DNA from: Planctomycetota bacterium
GTDB taxonomy: Bacteria > Planctomycetota > Planctomycetia > Pirellulales > Lacipirellulaceae
DNA length: 5,396 nt
Assembly (NCBI GenBank): GCA_022614705.1
Contig: JAKEIB010000341.1
Span: 1-5,396 of the forward strand
Direction of reading: 5' to 3'
Position numbers and translations under genes: made by a program. This document shows positions 1-5,026 of the stretch, one piece after another. Positions within the stretch are counted from its first letter, which is position 1; the number at the start of each line of letters is the position of its first letter. The notes under the pieces were generated by a model. The model did not search any database and was not told the DNA's origin. It saw only the letters and a program-made list of their open reading frames with translations.

Positions 1-43
1 CACGTCGAATAGGCGCCTACGCTCATGGCGCGCGCCTTGTCCC

Positions 44-568
44 ATGATATTATGTACTTGTCCAGGCCAATGTTGCAGATTTATTGCGATGGGCCATACC
101 GGCGCATTCGGCGTCGAGATCGTCAACAACACCGGCGCAACACGCCAGACGGCAGACATCAGCTATATTGGCGAATTCTGGCGCAGCTCCACCAGCACTT
201 CCGGCACCCCGAACACATTGACGTTTGGATACTCGGTGGGTGCACCGGGCTCGACGACTTATCTGAGTGGAGCGGCTTCCGGCTTGGCCTCGCTCAATTT
301 AGTCGGACCGGCGCCAGTTGCCGTCAACGGACCGCTGGATGGCGATTTGCCCGCCAACCAGGTGGCGAATAGCGGCACACTGACGAATCTGAATTGGCAG
401 GTCGGGCAAAGTTTGTACCTTCGCTGGCAAGATTTCAACGATCAAGGCAACGATGCCGGTTTGGCGGTCGACAACGTTCGGGTGGAGATTCCCGAGCCGA
501 CGTCGGTCGTTGGGCTGCTGCTCGCCGGGGTAGGCTTGATCGGCATAATCCGCCGAAGAGTTGCTTAA
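44..568 (+). CDS. PEP-CTERM sorting domain protein, 5' end missing or damaged
   Basis: This is the C-terminal part of an exported protein carrying a PEP-CTERM tail. Counting from the ATG at 44, the tail begins with Pro-Glu-Pro at residues 150-152, followed by a hydrophobic segment (about 155-169) and a basic RRR cluster (170-172). In known PEP-CTERM proteins this tail is recognised by an exosortase, which anchors or releases the protein at the cell surface. Residues about 20-148 look like a secreted beta-rich domain (NNTG near 28-31, a GEFWR motif, a late DNVRVEI strand). No signal peptide is visible: the first 20 or so residues are cysteine-rich and unlike this class. The frame is open to the window edge (no stop from position 2), so the gene either continues upstream or has a 5' lesion. 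ATG 44 is only the first in-frame ATG; ATG 89 is another option. No convincing ribosome binding site precedes either. The tail is certain, the start is not, and the substrate or role is unknown. Confidence 0.68.
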   Translation: MILCTCPGQCCRFIAMGHTGAFGVEIVNNTGATRQTADISYIGEFWRSSTSTSGTPNTLTFGYSVGAPGSTTYLSGAASGLASLNLVGPAPVAVNGPLDGDLPANQVANSGTLTNLNWQVGQSLYLRWQDFNDQGNDAGLAVDNVRVEIPEPTSVVGLLLAGVGLIGIIRRRVA

Positions 569-599
569 GCCTCGATAATACCAGCGTTCCCCAAAAATT

Positions 600-635
600 A
601 AACGCCGCACTCGCCTCGGTGAGCGCGGCGTTTTT
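600..635 (+). terminator. Strong intrinsic terminator after the PEP-CTERM gene
   Basis: A nine-base perfect outer stem (600-608 pairs with 625-633) is extended by an inner stem (610-615 with 618-623, including one G-T wobble) across a single mismatch. The 3' arm ends in TTTTT (631-635). It lies 31 bases after the stop codon. A-rich sequence at 593-602 on the opposite side could let it work in both directions, although no minus-strand gene ends here. Confidence 0.88.
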
Positions 636-698
636 CATGTTTGCGTCGAGCAATTCTTATCGACGGCGGCGACAAGTTAAAAGGGACAAGGGGCGGCC

Positions 699-710
699 TT
701 CCCGCGGGAA
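699..710. repeat. 12-bp perfect palindrome in the intergenic region
   Basis: TTCCCGCGGGAA is a perfect 12-base palindrome about 150 bases upstream of the DUF1559 start. It could be a dyad binding site or a chance GC-rich palindrome. No adjacent T-run suggests termination. The rest of 636-807 shows no credible gene. A weak promoter-like pair (TAGACT at 738-743 and TATCAT at 762-767, 18 bases apart) is the only other thing seen, and I would not rely on it. Confidence 0.4.
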
Positions 711-807
711 ATCCTCGCAAAAAATTCACCTAGGAAATAGACTTCTACCGGCAAATGACGCTATCATGGCGGCAAACCCGCGCCTGTCGGTTGCCGCAGG
801 ACAAAAT

Positions 808-823
808 GTCGTTGCGCAACGAC
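808..823. promoter_or_regulatory. 16-bp perfect palindrome, candidate operator upstream of the DUF1559 gene
   Basis: GTCGTTGCGCAACGAC is self-complementary over all 16 bases and ends 38 bases before the DUF1559 start codon, in the 5' untranslated or promoter zone. Its length and position fit a site for a dimeric regulator. There is no spacer or T-tract as expected of a terminator. The operator role is inferred from symmetry and position only. Confidence 0.4.
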
Positions 824-851
824 GACGCCAGGCATCATAGTTCTGTTCATC

Positions 852-855
852 GGAG
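852..855 (+). promoter_or_regulatory. Ribosome binding site of the DUF1559 gene
   Basis: GGAG lies six bases before the ATG at 862 and supports that start over later in-frame candidates. The start is independently fixed by the short basic leader that precedes the GFTLVE prepilin motif. Confidence 0.75.
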
Positions 856-861
856 TGTTTT

Positions 862-1938
862 ATGAGGAACGGAAAATCTCGGTTGCGCGGTTTTACGCTC
901 GTCGAATTGTTGGTGGTGATCGCCATTATCGGCATCTTGGTCGCGCTACTTTTGCCCGCGATCCAAGCCGCGCGGGAAGCGGCGCGGCGAACGCAATGCG
1001 TGAACAACATCAAGCAGTTGGGGTTGGCGGCTCATAACTACCTGACGTCAAAAAAAGACGTGCTGCCCGGCGGGCTTTCACAAGAGTTTGGCTCGGCACT
1101 TACCCCTCCAAAGCCGGGGGGTAAACAAGGTGATACATTTTTTGTTCACCTGCTGCCCTTCATGGAGGAGCAGTCGTTATATGACCGGTGGGATTTCACC
1201 AACCGCACTAATAATTCGTGCGCGCCTGGCGGCAGCCCGTGCCATGAAGCCTCTCCCGCCGGTACCGTAATAAACACGTTGCTTTGCCCGTCGGATAATC
1301 CTGCGGAGAAGGTAATCTTCTTTCAGACTCCGAATGGGTCCGGAGGAGAGAATATGGCGTTTCGCGGGTACTATGCGATCACTAGCTACGCGGGCAACCA
1401 TGGAACGAAAAGCTATTACGCGCTTGCGACTTCGTCGGGTCCGGCCGCAACGGACGACGGTATGTTTGTCACGTATGGTCCTGCCGGCATGTGTTATCCA
1501 GTTGGCGCCACACCCTGTCGCACTTACGAAAAAGGCATAACGCTGAAGAGTGTGACCGACGGTATGAGCAAGACAATCCTATTTGGTGAGCATTTTAACG
1601 AGGATCCGATATTCGATGCGCTAAGTAGCGCCGACCGCAGCGGATTTTTGATCCACCAGTGGTCAATGTGGGGATGGTCGGGCGGTGTCAAGGGGACGGG
1701 TCATGTGACTCGCAGTGGATGGTTGGAGACTAACAGGCGGTGCCCAGAGAGCTGTCGCAATGCGACTGGTTTTTTATGTCAGGATGAACGCCTCACAACC
1801 TGGGGCAGCGGTCATGCTGGCGGCGCAAACTTCGTCATGGCGGATGGCTCATCTCGCTTTATCAACGACTCGATCGCACTGGTCACTCTCCAAGCCCTAA
1901 GCACTCGTAACAAAGGCGAGACCACTCCGGACGAATAA
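862..1938 (+). CDS. DUF1559 domain protein with type IV prepilin-like N-terminus
   Basis: A 358-residue member of the DUF1559 family, which is greatly expanded in planctomycetes. The N-terminus is a prepilin motif: a short basic leader ending at Gly10, then FTLVELLVVIAIIGILVALL with the expected Glu at position 5 of the mature protein (E15). A prepilin peptidase should cut after Gly10. The hydrophobic helix (11-33) runs into the family's AIQAAREAARR stretch (34-43). Further family landmarks are LLCPSDNP (140-147), SYAGNHG (175-181) and DGMSKTILFGE (233-243). The C-terminal H-X9-DG signature is His318 with Asp328-Gly329. Nine cysteines, several in close pairs (120/127, 211/219, 294/298/306), suggest disulfides outside the cytoplasm. 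Tandem TAA stops end the gene. The lipoprotein gene follows 62 bases later and is probably co-transcribed. The domain's role is not established; an extracellular or pseudopilus-associated part is inferred from the N-terminus. The family call is very secure. Confidence 0.96.
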   Translation: MRNGKSRLRGFTLVELLVVIAIIGILVALLLPAIQAAREAARRTQCVNNIKQLGLAAHNYLTSKKDVLPGGLSQEFGSALTPPKPGGKQGDTFFVHLLPFMEEQSLYDRWDFTNRTNNSCAPGGSPCHEASPAGTVINTLLCPSDNPAEKVIFFQTPNGSGGENMAFRGYYAITSYAGNHGTKSYYALATSSGPAATDDGMFVTYGPAGMCYPVGATPCRTYEKGITLKSVTDGMSKTILFGEHFNEDPIFDALSSADRSGFLIHQWSMWGWSGGVKGTGHVTRSGWLETNRRCPESCRNATGFLCQDERLTTWGSGHAGGANFVMADGSSRFINDSIALVTLQALSTRNKGETTPDE

Positions 1939-2000
1939 TAATTGTCGTAGCTGGGCCCACACCCAAGCTCCATGTCTTTGCTGATTCGCGATAGGTCAAT

Positions 2001-2432
2001 ATGTTACGCTTTCTGTTTAGCGGCGTCTGTCTGGTTTCCCTAGCTGTAGCCGGGTGTGGGGGCAGGACGATGCCCGAAACGACGCCGGTGGAAGGTGTCG
2101 TGCGCGTCAATGGCAGGCCGCAGCACGGACTGCTGGTTCGCTTCTTGCCCGACCCGGAACAGGGCAACAACACGTCGTTCTACGCCAGTGGTACAACGGA
2201 CCAGCAAGGAAAGTACGTTCTCGAATATGATTACCAAGGCGTGCATGGGCAGGGTGCGGCGCTCGGATGGCACCGGGTGCTTGTCCTGGACACGACAGTG
2301 GCGCTGCCAGCACCAGGAAAAGCACAAGCGCCCCCGTCTGTTTCCTTTGCCTATGCAAGCCCCGCTACAACTCCATTGCGAATCGAGGTCAAGGCGGGTG
2401 AGCCGACTATCGATCTCGATGTGAAGAGGTAG
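2001..2432 (+). CDS. Small lipoprotein with carboxypeptidase-regulatory-like (transthyretin-type) domain
   Basis: A 143-residue predicted lipoprotein. The signal peptide (1-18) is hydrophobic and ends in a lipobox, VAGC, with Cys19 as the lipidated residue, so the protein should be membrane-anchored outside the cytoplasm. The body resembles the short Ig/transthyretin-like proteins common in planctomycetes: PVEGVVRVNGRP (29-40), a first strand with GLLVRFLPD (43-51), the turn SGTTDQQGKYVL (63-74), GWHRVLVLD (89-97), and a closing TTPLRIEVKAG segment (123-133). Such genes often lie directly after DUF1559 genes, as here, which suggests linked expression or partnership; the biochemical role is unknown. 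The ribosome binding site is weak (TAGG at 1992-1995, five bases before ATG). The start is preferred because it places a complete signal peptide. No clear terminator follows the stop. Confidence 0.85.
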   Translation: MLRFLFSGVCLVSLAVAGCGGRTMPETTPVEGVVRVNGRPQHGLLVRFLPDPEQGNNTSFYASGTTDQQGKYVLEYDYQGVHGQGAALGWHRVLVLDTTVALPAPGKAQAPPSVSFAYASPATTPLRIEVKAGEPTIDLDVKR

Positions 2433-2684
2433 TGGGTGTGCTGGATTCTGTGATTGCTGGACGTCTGTCACGATCGTTTTTGCGCGTCTCTGATTTATCA
2501 AGTCCTCTTCTTTTGCCCGCGTACCCCCTCGCCGCGCCCAAAAATCGGCCAAACTGCGGGGCTAAACCTTTGCCCTGCCTCACGATATGCCGCATCCTGG
2601 TTTGAGAGCCATTTTCGCCCTATTAGCATAAAAGGAATAGAGTTACGGCGATTTCCTCATGGCCCGGCTCGTCCTCCGAACTCG
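2433..2684. other. Intergenic stretch without a credible gene
   Basis: This stretch between the lipoprotein stop and the rpiB relic has no reading frame with recognisable protein features, no RNA gene and no convincing terminator hairpin. A TTTTT run near 2479-2483 follows the short palindrome ACGATCGT, too weak to call. It may include the degraded leader of rpiB, but no ribosome binding site is evident before ATG 2685. Confidence 0.55.
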
Positions 2685-2811
2685 ATGCACACCCTGGCAA
2701 TTGGCGCTGACCACGGCGGTTTCGAGCTCAAGCAGTAGCTTGCCGAACACATCCACTCGCGTGGACTGCGGAACGCACAGCACCGAGGCCGTGGTTTACC
2801 CATTGATCGCT
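2685..2811 (+). pseudogene. rpiB: Relic of ribose-5-phosphate isomerase B (5' third to half only)
   Basis: The ATG at 2685 begins MHTLAIGADHGGFELKQ, the highly recognisable RpiB N-terminus including the Asp-His of the active-site region (residues 9-10). An in-frame TAG at 2736-2738 then interrupts it. Reading through the stop gives LAEHIHSRG, still RpiB-like. Homology then jumps frame: from 2761 another frame reads VDCGTHSTEAVVYPLIA, the conserved DxGTHSTE-xVxYPxxA segment. The overlap of the two matching segments implies a small deletion near 2760. Homology stops at about 2800-2811, and nothing resembling the catalytic GCGTGIG-type loop or the C-terminus follows, so at least half the gene is gone. 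The intact enzyme interconverts ribose-5-phosphate and ribulose-5-phosphate, which fits a former operon with deoC and punA downstream. It cannot encode a working enzyme here. The family call comes from motif recognition. Confidence 0.88.
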
Positions 2812-3086
2812 GCGGCAAGCTCTTCCTTGGAGATCGCCGCGGAGGCGATATACTGAAATGGCCGACCCGCTTCGGCCGCGAGCTGTTCGGCGTGTTGTTT
2901 CATCCGCGTCGAAATCATTTGGGCAAACGCCTTGAAGTTCTTCAACAGCACGCCGTGGGCACTCAGCCACAGACACAGCCCGTTGGCATACGCCAGCGAC
3001 CGCAACGTCCCGCGAAACAAGATCCGGTCAAAGCCCGACAACACGCCAATTACTCGATCCTGGTGGACTTTCTCAAAGCGCTCCAT
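2796..3086 (-). pseudogene. N-terminal fragment of a multi-copy, probably mobile, protein of unknown function
   Basis: A 96-residue minus-strand frame starts at ATG 3086 (MERFEKVHQDRVIGVLSGFD) and ends at TAA 2796-2798. The conserved-looking core is GVLSGFDRILFRGTLRS (residues 14-30), followed by VLLKNF, GRPFQYIAS and SKEELAAAI. I recognise this as the start of a family of roughly 400-500 residues that occurs in many near-identical copies in planctomycetes, acidobacteria and relatives, with no established function; the copy number suggests a mobile element. This recognition is from memory. The frame stops just where the family should continue, at the junction with the rpiB relic, so it is a truncated remnant. 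Its start is well preserved: GGGAGG lies seven bases upstream, so a short peptide could still be made. An in-frame ATG at 3107 is possible but lacks such a site. Confidence 0.62.
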
Positions 3087-3093
3087 GACGTGG

Positions 3094-3099
3094 CCTCCC
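3094..3099 (-). promoter_or_regulatory. Ribosome binding site of the truncated minus-strand gene
   Basis: On the minus strand this reads GGGAGG, seven bases before the ATG whose A is at 3086. It is a near-consensus Shine-Dalgarno and decides between the starts at 3107 and 3086 in favour of 3086. Confidence 0.6.
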
Positions 3100-3159
3100 G
3101 ATGGCATTCTGACAACACCATCATGAGGTCTACGGCGTGGAGCGCCTATTCATTTAGTT

Positions 3160-3175
3160 GCGGCCGATAGGCCGC
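3160..3175. repeat. Short perfect hairpin upstream of deoC
   Basis: GCGGCC (3160-3165) and GGCCGC (3170-3175) form a six-base GC stem with a GATA loop. It lies about 40 bases before the deoC start, in the gap left between the minus-strand fragment and deoC. No T-tract follows on either strand, so it is not an ordinary terminator. It may be an operator, an mRNA leader structure, or the end of the decayed element. Confidence 0.35.
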
Positions 3176-3201
3176 GCTATGGTTAAATACTGAGGTTAAA
3201 C

Positions 3202-3206
3202 AGGAG
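3202..3206 (+). promoter_or_regulatory. Ribosome binding site of deoC (supports the TTG start)
   Basis: AGGAG lies nine bases before TTG 3216. An in-frame TGA at 3207-3209 sits between the site and the start codon, so no earlier in-frame start is possible and TTG 3216 is the only candidate that keeps the conserved N-terminus. Confidence 0.75.
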
Positions 3207-3215
3207 TGAGCGCTC

Positions 3216-3938
3216 TTGGTCGAATCCATCGTCAAGCTGATCGATCACGCCGTGCTGCAGCCGACGCAGACCGATGAGGACGTGCGCGCCGCGTGTTCGC
3301 TGGGCGCCGAGATCGGAGTCGCAAGCGTCTGCGTGAAGCCATCGCACGTGACATTAGCCGTCGATTGCTTGCGCGGGTCGCGGACATTTGTCAGCACGGT
3401 AATCGGCTTTCCCCACGGCGGCACGACGACCGAAGCGAAGGCGGCGGAAACGGTATTAGTCTGTCGCCAAGGCGCTCAAGAAGTCGATATGGTCGTGAAT
3501 ATCGGCAAAGTGCTCTCGGGCGACTGGGCGTTTGTGGAGCAGGACATTCGAGCCGTGGTTGAAGCCGCCCGAACGGCTGGAAGAATCACCAAGGTCATTT
3601 TCGAGACTGGGCTGTTGCCCGACGACAAATTCAAGATCCGCTTGTGTGAAATCAGCGAAGCGGCCGGCGCGGCCTTCGTAAAAACATCAACCGGCTTCGG
3701 ATATGCAAAGCGCCCCGACGGCACGCTAGCCGCCACCGGCGCAACAGAGCACGACGTTCGACTGATGCGCGAACATTGCAGCGCAGCCGTACAAGTGAAG
3801 GCCTCGGGCGGCATTCGGAACTATGAAGACGCGCGGCGCTTCGTCGATTTGGGCGCGACAAGACTCGGTACTAGCGGCACCAAGGAAATCGCCGCGGGCG
3901 AGCGCGGCACTGCGGCAAAGAGTATGTCGGATTATTAA
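3216..3938 (+). CDS. deoC: Deoxyribose-phosphate aldolase (EC 4.1.2.4)
   Basis: DeoC is a cytosolic class I aldolase that cleaves 2-deoxyribose-5-phosphate to glyceraldehyde-3-phosphate and acetaldehyde, the last step of deoxynucleoside breakdown. The 240-residue length fits bacterial DeoC. Family motifs are complete: KLIDHAVLQP (7-16), SVCVKP (37-42), TVIGFPHGG (61-69), EVDMVVNIG (89-97) with the catalytic Asp at 91, FVKTSTGF (154-161) with the Schiff-base Lys156, VKASGGIR (194-201) with the proton-relay Lys195, and the phosphate-binding LGTSGTKEI (217-225). Residue roles are assigned by comparison with the E. coli enzyme (Asp102, Lys167, Lys201). Translation starts at TTG, the only possible start after an upstream in-frame TGA. 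The gene lies between the rpiB relic and punA, a coherent nucleoside-salvage set. Its TAA stop falls inside the end of a long inverted repeat. The protein appears intact and functional. Confidence 0.97.
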   Translation: MVESIVKLIDHAVLQPTQTDEDVRAACSLGAEIGVASVCVKPSHVTLAVDCLRGSRTFVSTVIGFPHGGTTTEAKAAETVLVCRQGAQEVDMVVNIGKVLSGDWAFVEQDIRAVVEAARTAGRITKVIFETGLLPDDKFKIRLCEISEAAGAAFVKTSTGFGYAKRPDGTLAATGATEHDVRLMREHCSAAVQVKASGGIRNYEDARRFVDLGATRLGTSGTKEIAAGERGTAAKSMSDY

Positions 3939-4097
3939 CCACAGAGGACACGGAGGTCACGGAGAAAAACGAAGAATACTTTGAACAGGAGGAAACAGAG
4001 AACGCAGAGATCATCTGCCTTGTCTTTCTCTGCTACCTCTGTTTCCTCCTGTTCAAAAATGAATTGTCTCTGTGCTCTCTGTGTCCTCTGTGGTGAA
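3935..4097. repeat. Long imperfect inverted repeat filling the deoC-punA gap
   Basis: The left arm begins TTAACCACAGAGGACAC and the right arm ends with the near-complement (CCTCTGTGGTGAA at 4085-4097). The best-conserved inner block is a perfect 21-base match (3980-4000 with 4037-4057). Between outer and inner blocks the arms stay alignable with scattered mismatches, and the centre is a loop of about 36 bases that is itself partly paired. Palindromes with this CCACAGAGGACAC core are a repeat type I recognise from many bacterial genomes; mobility resembling REP or MITE elements is inferred. As RNA it would fold into a very long hairpin between two cistrons. It contains no gene; the apparent minus-strand frame across it is an artefact. 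Its left end includes the deoC stop codon. Confidence 0.88.
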
Positions 4098-4120
4098 AAA
4101 CTCTCCAGGTAAATGATTCG

Positions 4121-4966
4121 ATGCTCGAGCTTTACGACCAAATCGAAGCCGCCGCGGCCGCGATTCGCAACGTCTGGCCGGAAACGCCGCACGCGGGAAT
4201 CATCCTCGGCACGGGACTGGGCGGCCTGGTTGAACAGATCGAGATCGCGGCCACGCTTGATTATGAGGCGATTCCCCACTTTCCGAAATCAACGGCCACG
4301 AGTCACCGCGGCCGGCTTGTGATGGGCAGGCTCGAAGGCGTACCCGTCCTGGTTATGGAGGGCCGCTTCCATCAGTACGAAGGCTACCCGCTGAAGAAGA
4401 TCACGTTGCCCGTGCGCGTGATGAAGCGGCTCGGCGCGAAGCTGCTCATCGTGTCGCAGGCGGTCGGCGGATTGAACACGACGTATCGCGCCGGCGACGT
4501 AATGATCATCGACGACCAGATCAATCTCATGGGCGACAACCCGCTCGTGGGCGTGAACGACGAACGGCTCGGCCCGCGGTTTCCCGATATGTCGGCCCCG
4601 TACGATCCGGAGCTGATCGACGCGGGCCTCGAAATTGCCCGCAAAGAAAACTTCGTGGCCCATCGCGGCGTGACGGTCGCCGTCACCGGGCCGAATCTGG
4701 AAACGCGCGCCGAGTATCGCTTCCTGAGGAGAATTGGCGCCGATGTCGTCGGCATGTCGACGATCACCGAAGCGATCGTCGCCGTCCACTGCGGCCTACG
4801 CACGTTCGGCCTTTCGGTCGTCACCGATATGTGTTACCCCGATCATGCCGAGCCGGTGAACGTCGACCAAATCATCGCCACCGCCAACGCCGCCGCACCT
4901 AAGCTGTGCGCGCTCGTCTGCGGCGTGCTGACGTACGACGCGAGCAAGAATTCCCTGTCATTCTGA
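4121..4966 (+). CDS. punA: Purine nucleoside phosphorylase, trimeric type (EC 2.4.2.1)
   Basis: This cytosolic enzyme splits purine (deoxy)nucleosides with phosphate into free base and (deoxy)ribose-1-phosphate, feeding DeoC after a phosphopentomutase step. The 281 residues fit the trimeric (human-type) family. Visible sites are the phosphate loop ILGTGLGG (28-35), SHRG (61-64) with His62, GRFHQYEGY (81-89) with Arg82, His84 and Tyr86, VSQAVGGLN (111-119), GPNLETRAEYR (190-200) with the base-contacting Glu194, GMST (211-214) with Met212, and VVTDMC (233-238). Asp236 sits where human PNP has Asn243, a position affecting purine preference. ATG 4121 is the only usable start, since an in-frame TGA lies at 4094-4096; the ribosome binding site is weak (AGG at 4107-4109, 11 bases away). 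The last four codons and the stop come from an inserted repeat, so the C-terminus is probably altered, though the catalytic core is complete. It probably shares a transcript with deoC across the long inverted repeat. Confidence 0.96.
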   Translation: MLELYDQIEAAAAAIRNVWPETPHAGIILGTGLGGLVEQIEIAATLDYEAIPHFPKSTATSHRGRLVMGRLEGVPVLVMEGRFHQYEGYPLKKITLPVRVMKRLGAKLLIVSQAVGGLNTTYRAGDVMIIDDQINLMGDNPLVGVNDERLGPRFPDMSAPYDPELIDAGLEIARKENFVAHRGVTVAVTGPNLETRAEYRFLRRIGADVVGMSTITEAIVAVHCGLRTFGLSVVTDMCYPDHAEPVNVDQIIATANAAAPKLCALVCGVLTYDASKNSLSF

Positions 4967-5026
4967 GCGAAGCGAAGAATCTGGTATGTGCTCTAAATCG
5001 CTCCTTCGCTCCGCTCAGGATGACAG
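4955..5026. repeat. Palindromic repeat overlapping the 3' end of punA
   Basis: The left arm (4955-4977, starting CTGTCATTCTGAGCG) and right arm (5004-5026, ending CAGGATGACAG) are complementary at 21 of 23 positions, with a 26-base loop. I recognise the TGTCATTCTGAGCGAAGCGA core as a dispersed repeat found in many unrelated bacteria; its mobility mechanism is not visible here. The left arm contributes the final Leu-Ser-Phe codons and the TGA of punA. In the transcript the stem forms at the very end of the coding region. No T-run follows directly (GGTTTTT comes nine bases later), so termination is possible but weak. Confidence 0.88.

Noticed and set aside
738..767. TAGACT / TATCAT pair as a sigma-70 type promoter for the DUF1559 gene
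   Set aside because: Each box matches consensus only partly. Such pairs are common by chance, and planctomycete promoters are too poorly defined to support the call.
394..840. Plus-strand frame of 148 residues running through the PEP-CTERM end and the intergenic region
   Set aside because: It overlaps the real gene out of frame, crosses the terminator hairpin, and is arginine/serine-rich without any recognisable motif.
2454..2500. Possible terminator after the lipoprotein gene at the ACGATCGT plus TTTTT segment
   Set aside because: The symmetric part is only eight bases with no loop, too short to form a stable hairpin before the T-run.
2040..2552. Minus-strand frame of 170 residues over the lipoprotein gene
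   Set aside because: The sense strand has a signal peptide, lipobox and recognisable domain; the antisense frame has none and no ribosome binding site was found.
3939..4093. The long repeat considered as a possible CRISPR array or an rRNA/tRNA-like RNA
   Set aside because: It is a single two-armed inverted repeat with no regularly spaced direct repeats and no spacer units, and there is no tRNA-like fold or conserved rRNA sequence.
3935..4279. Minus-strand reading frame of 114 residues across the deoC-punA gap
   Set aside because: Most of it is the inverted repeat translated (FLRDLRVLCG and SPQRTQRAQR type strings) and the rest is antisense to punA. It has no ribosome binding site and no domain.
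4289..4824. Long antisense frames within punA
   Set aside because: They are by-products of GC-rich codon use in punA. The sense strand has a complete set of catalytic motifs, while the antisense translations are histidine/arginine-rich without motifs.
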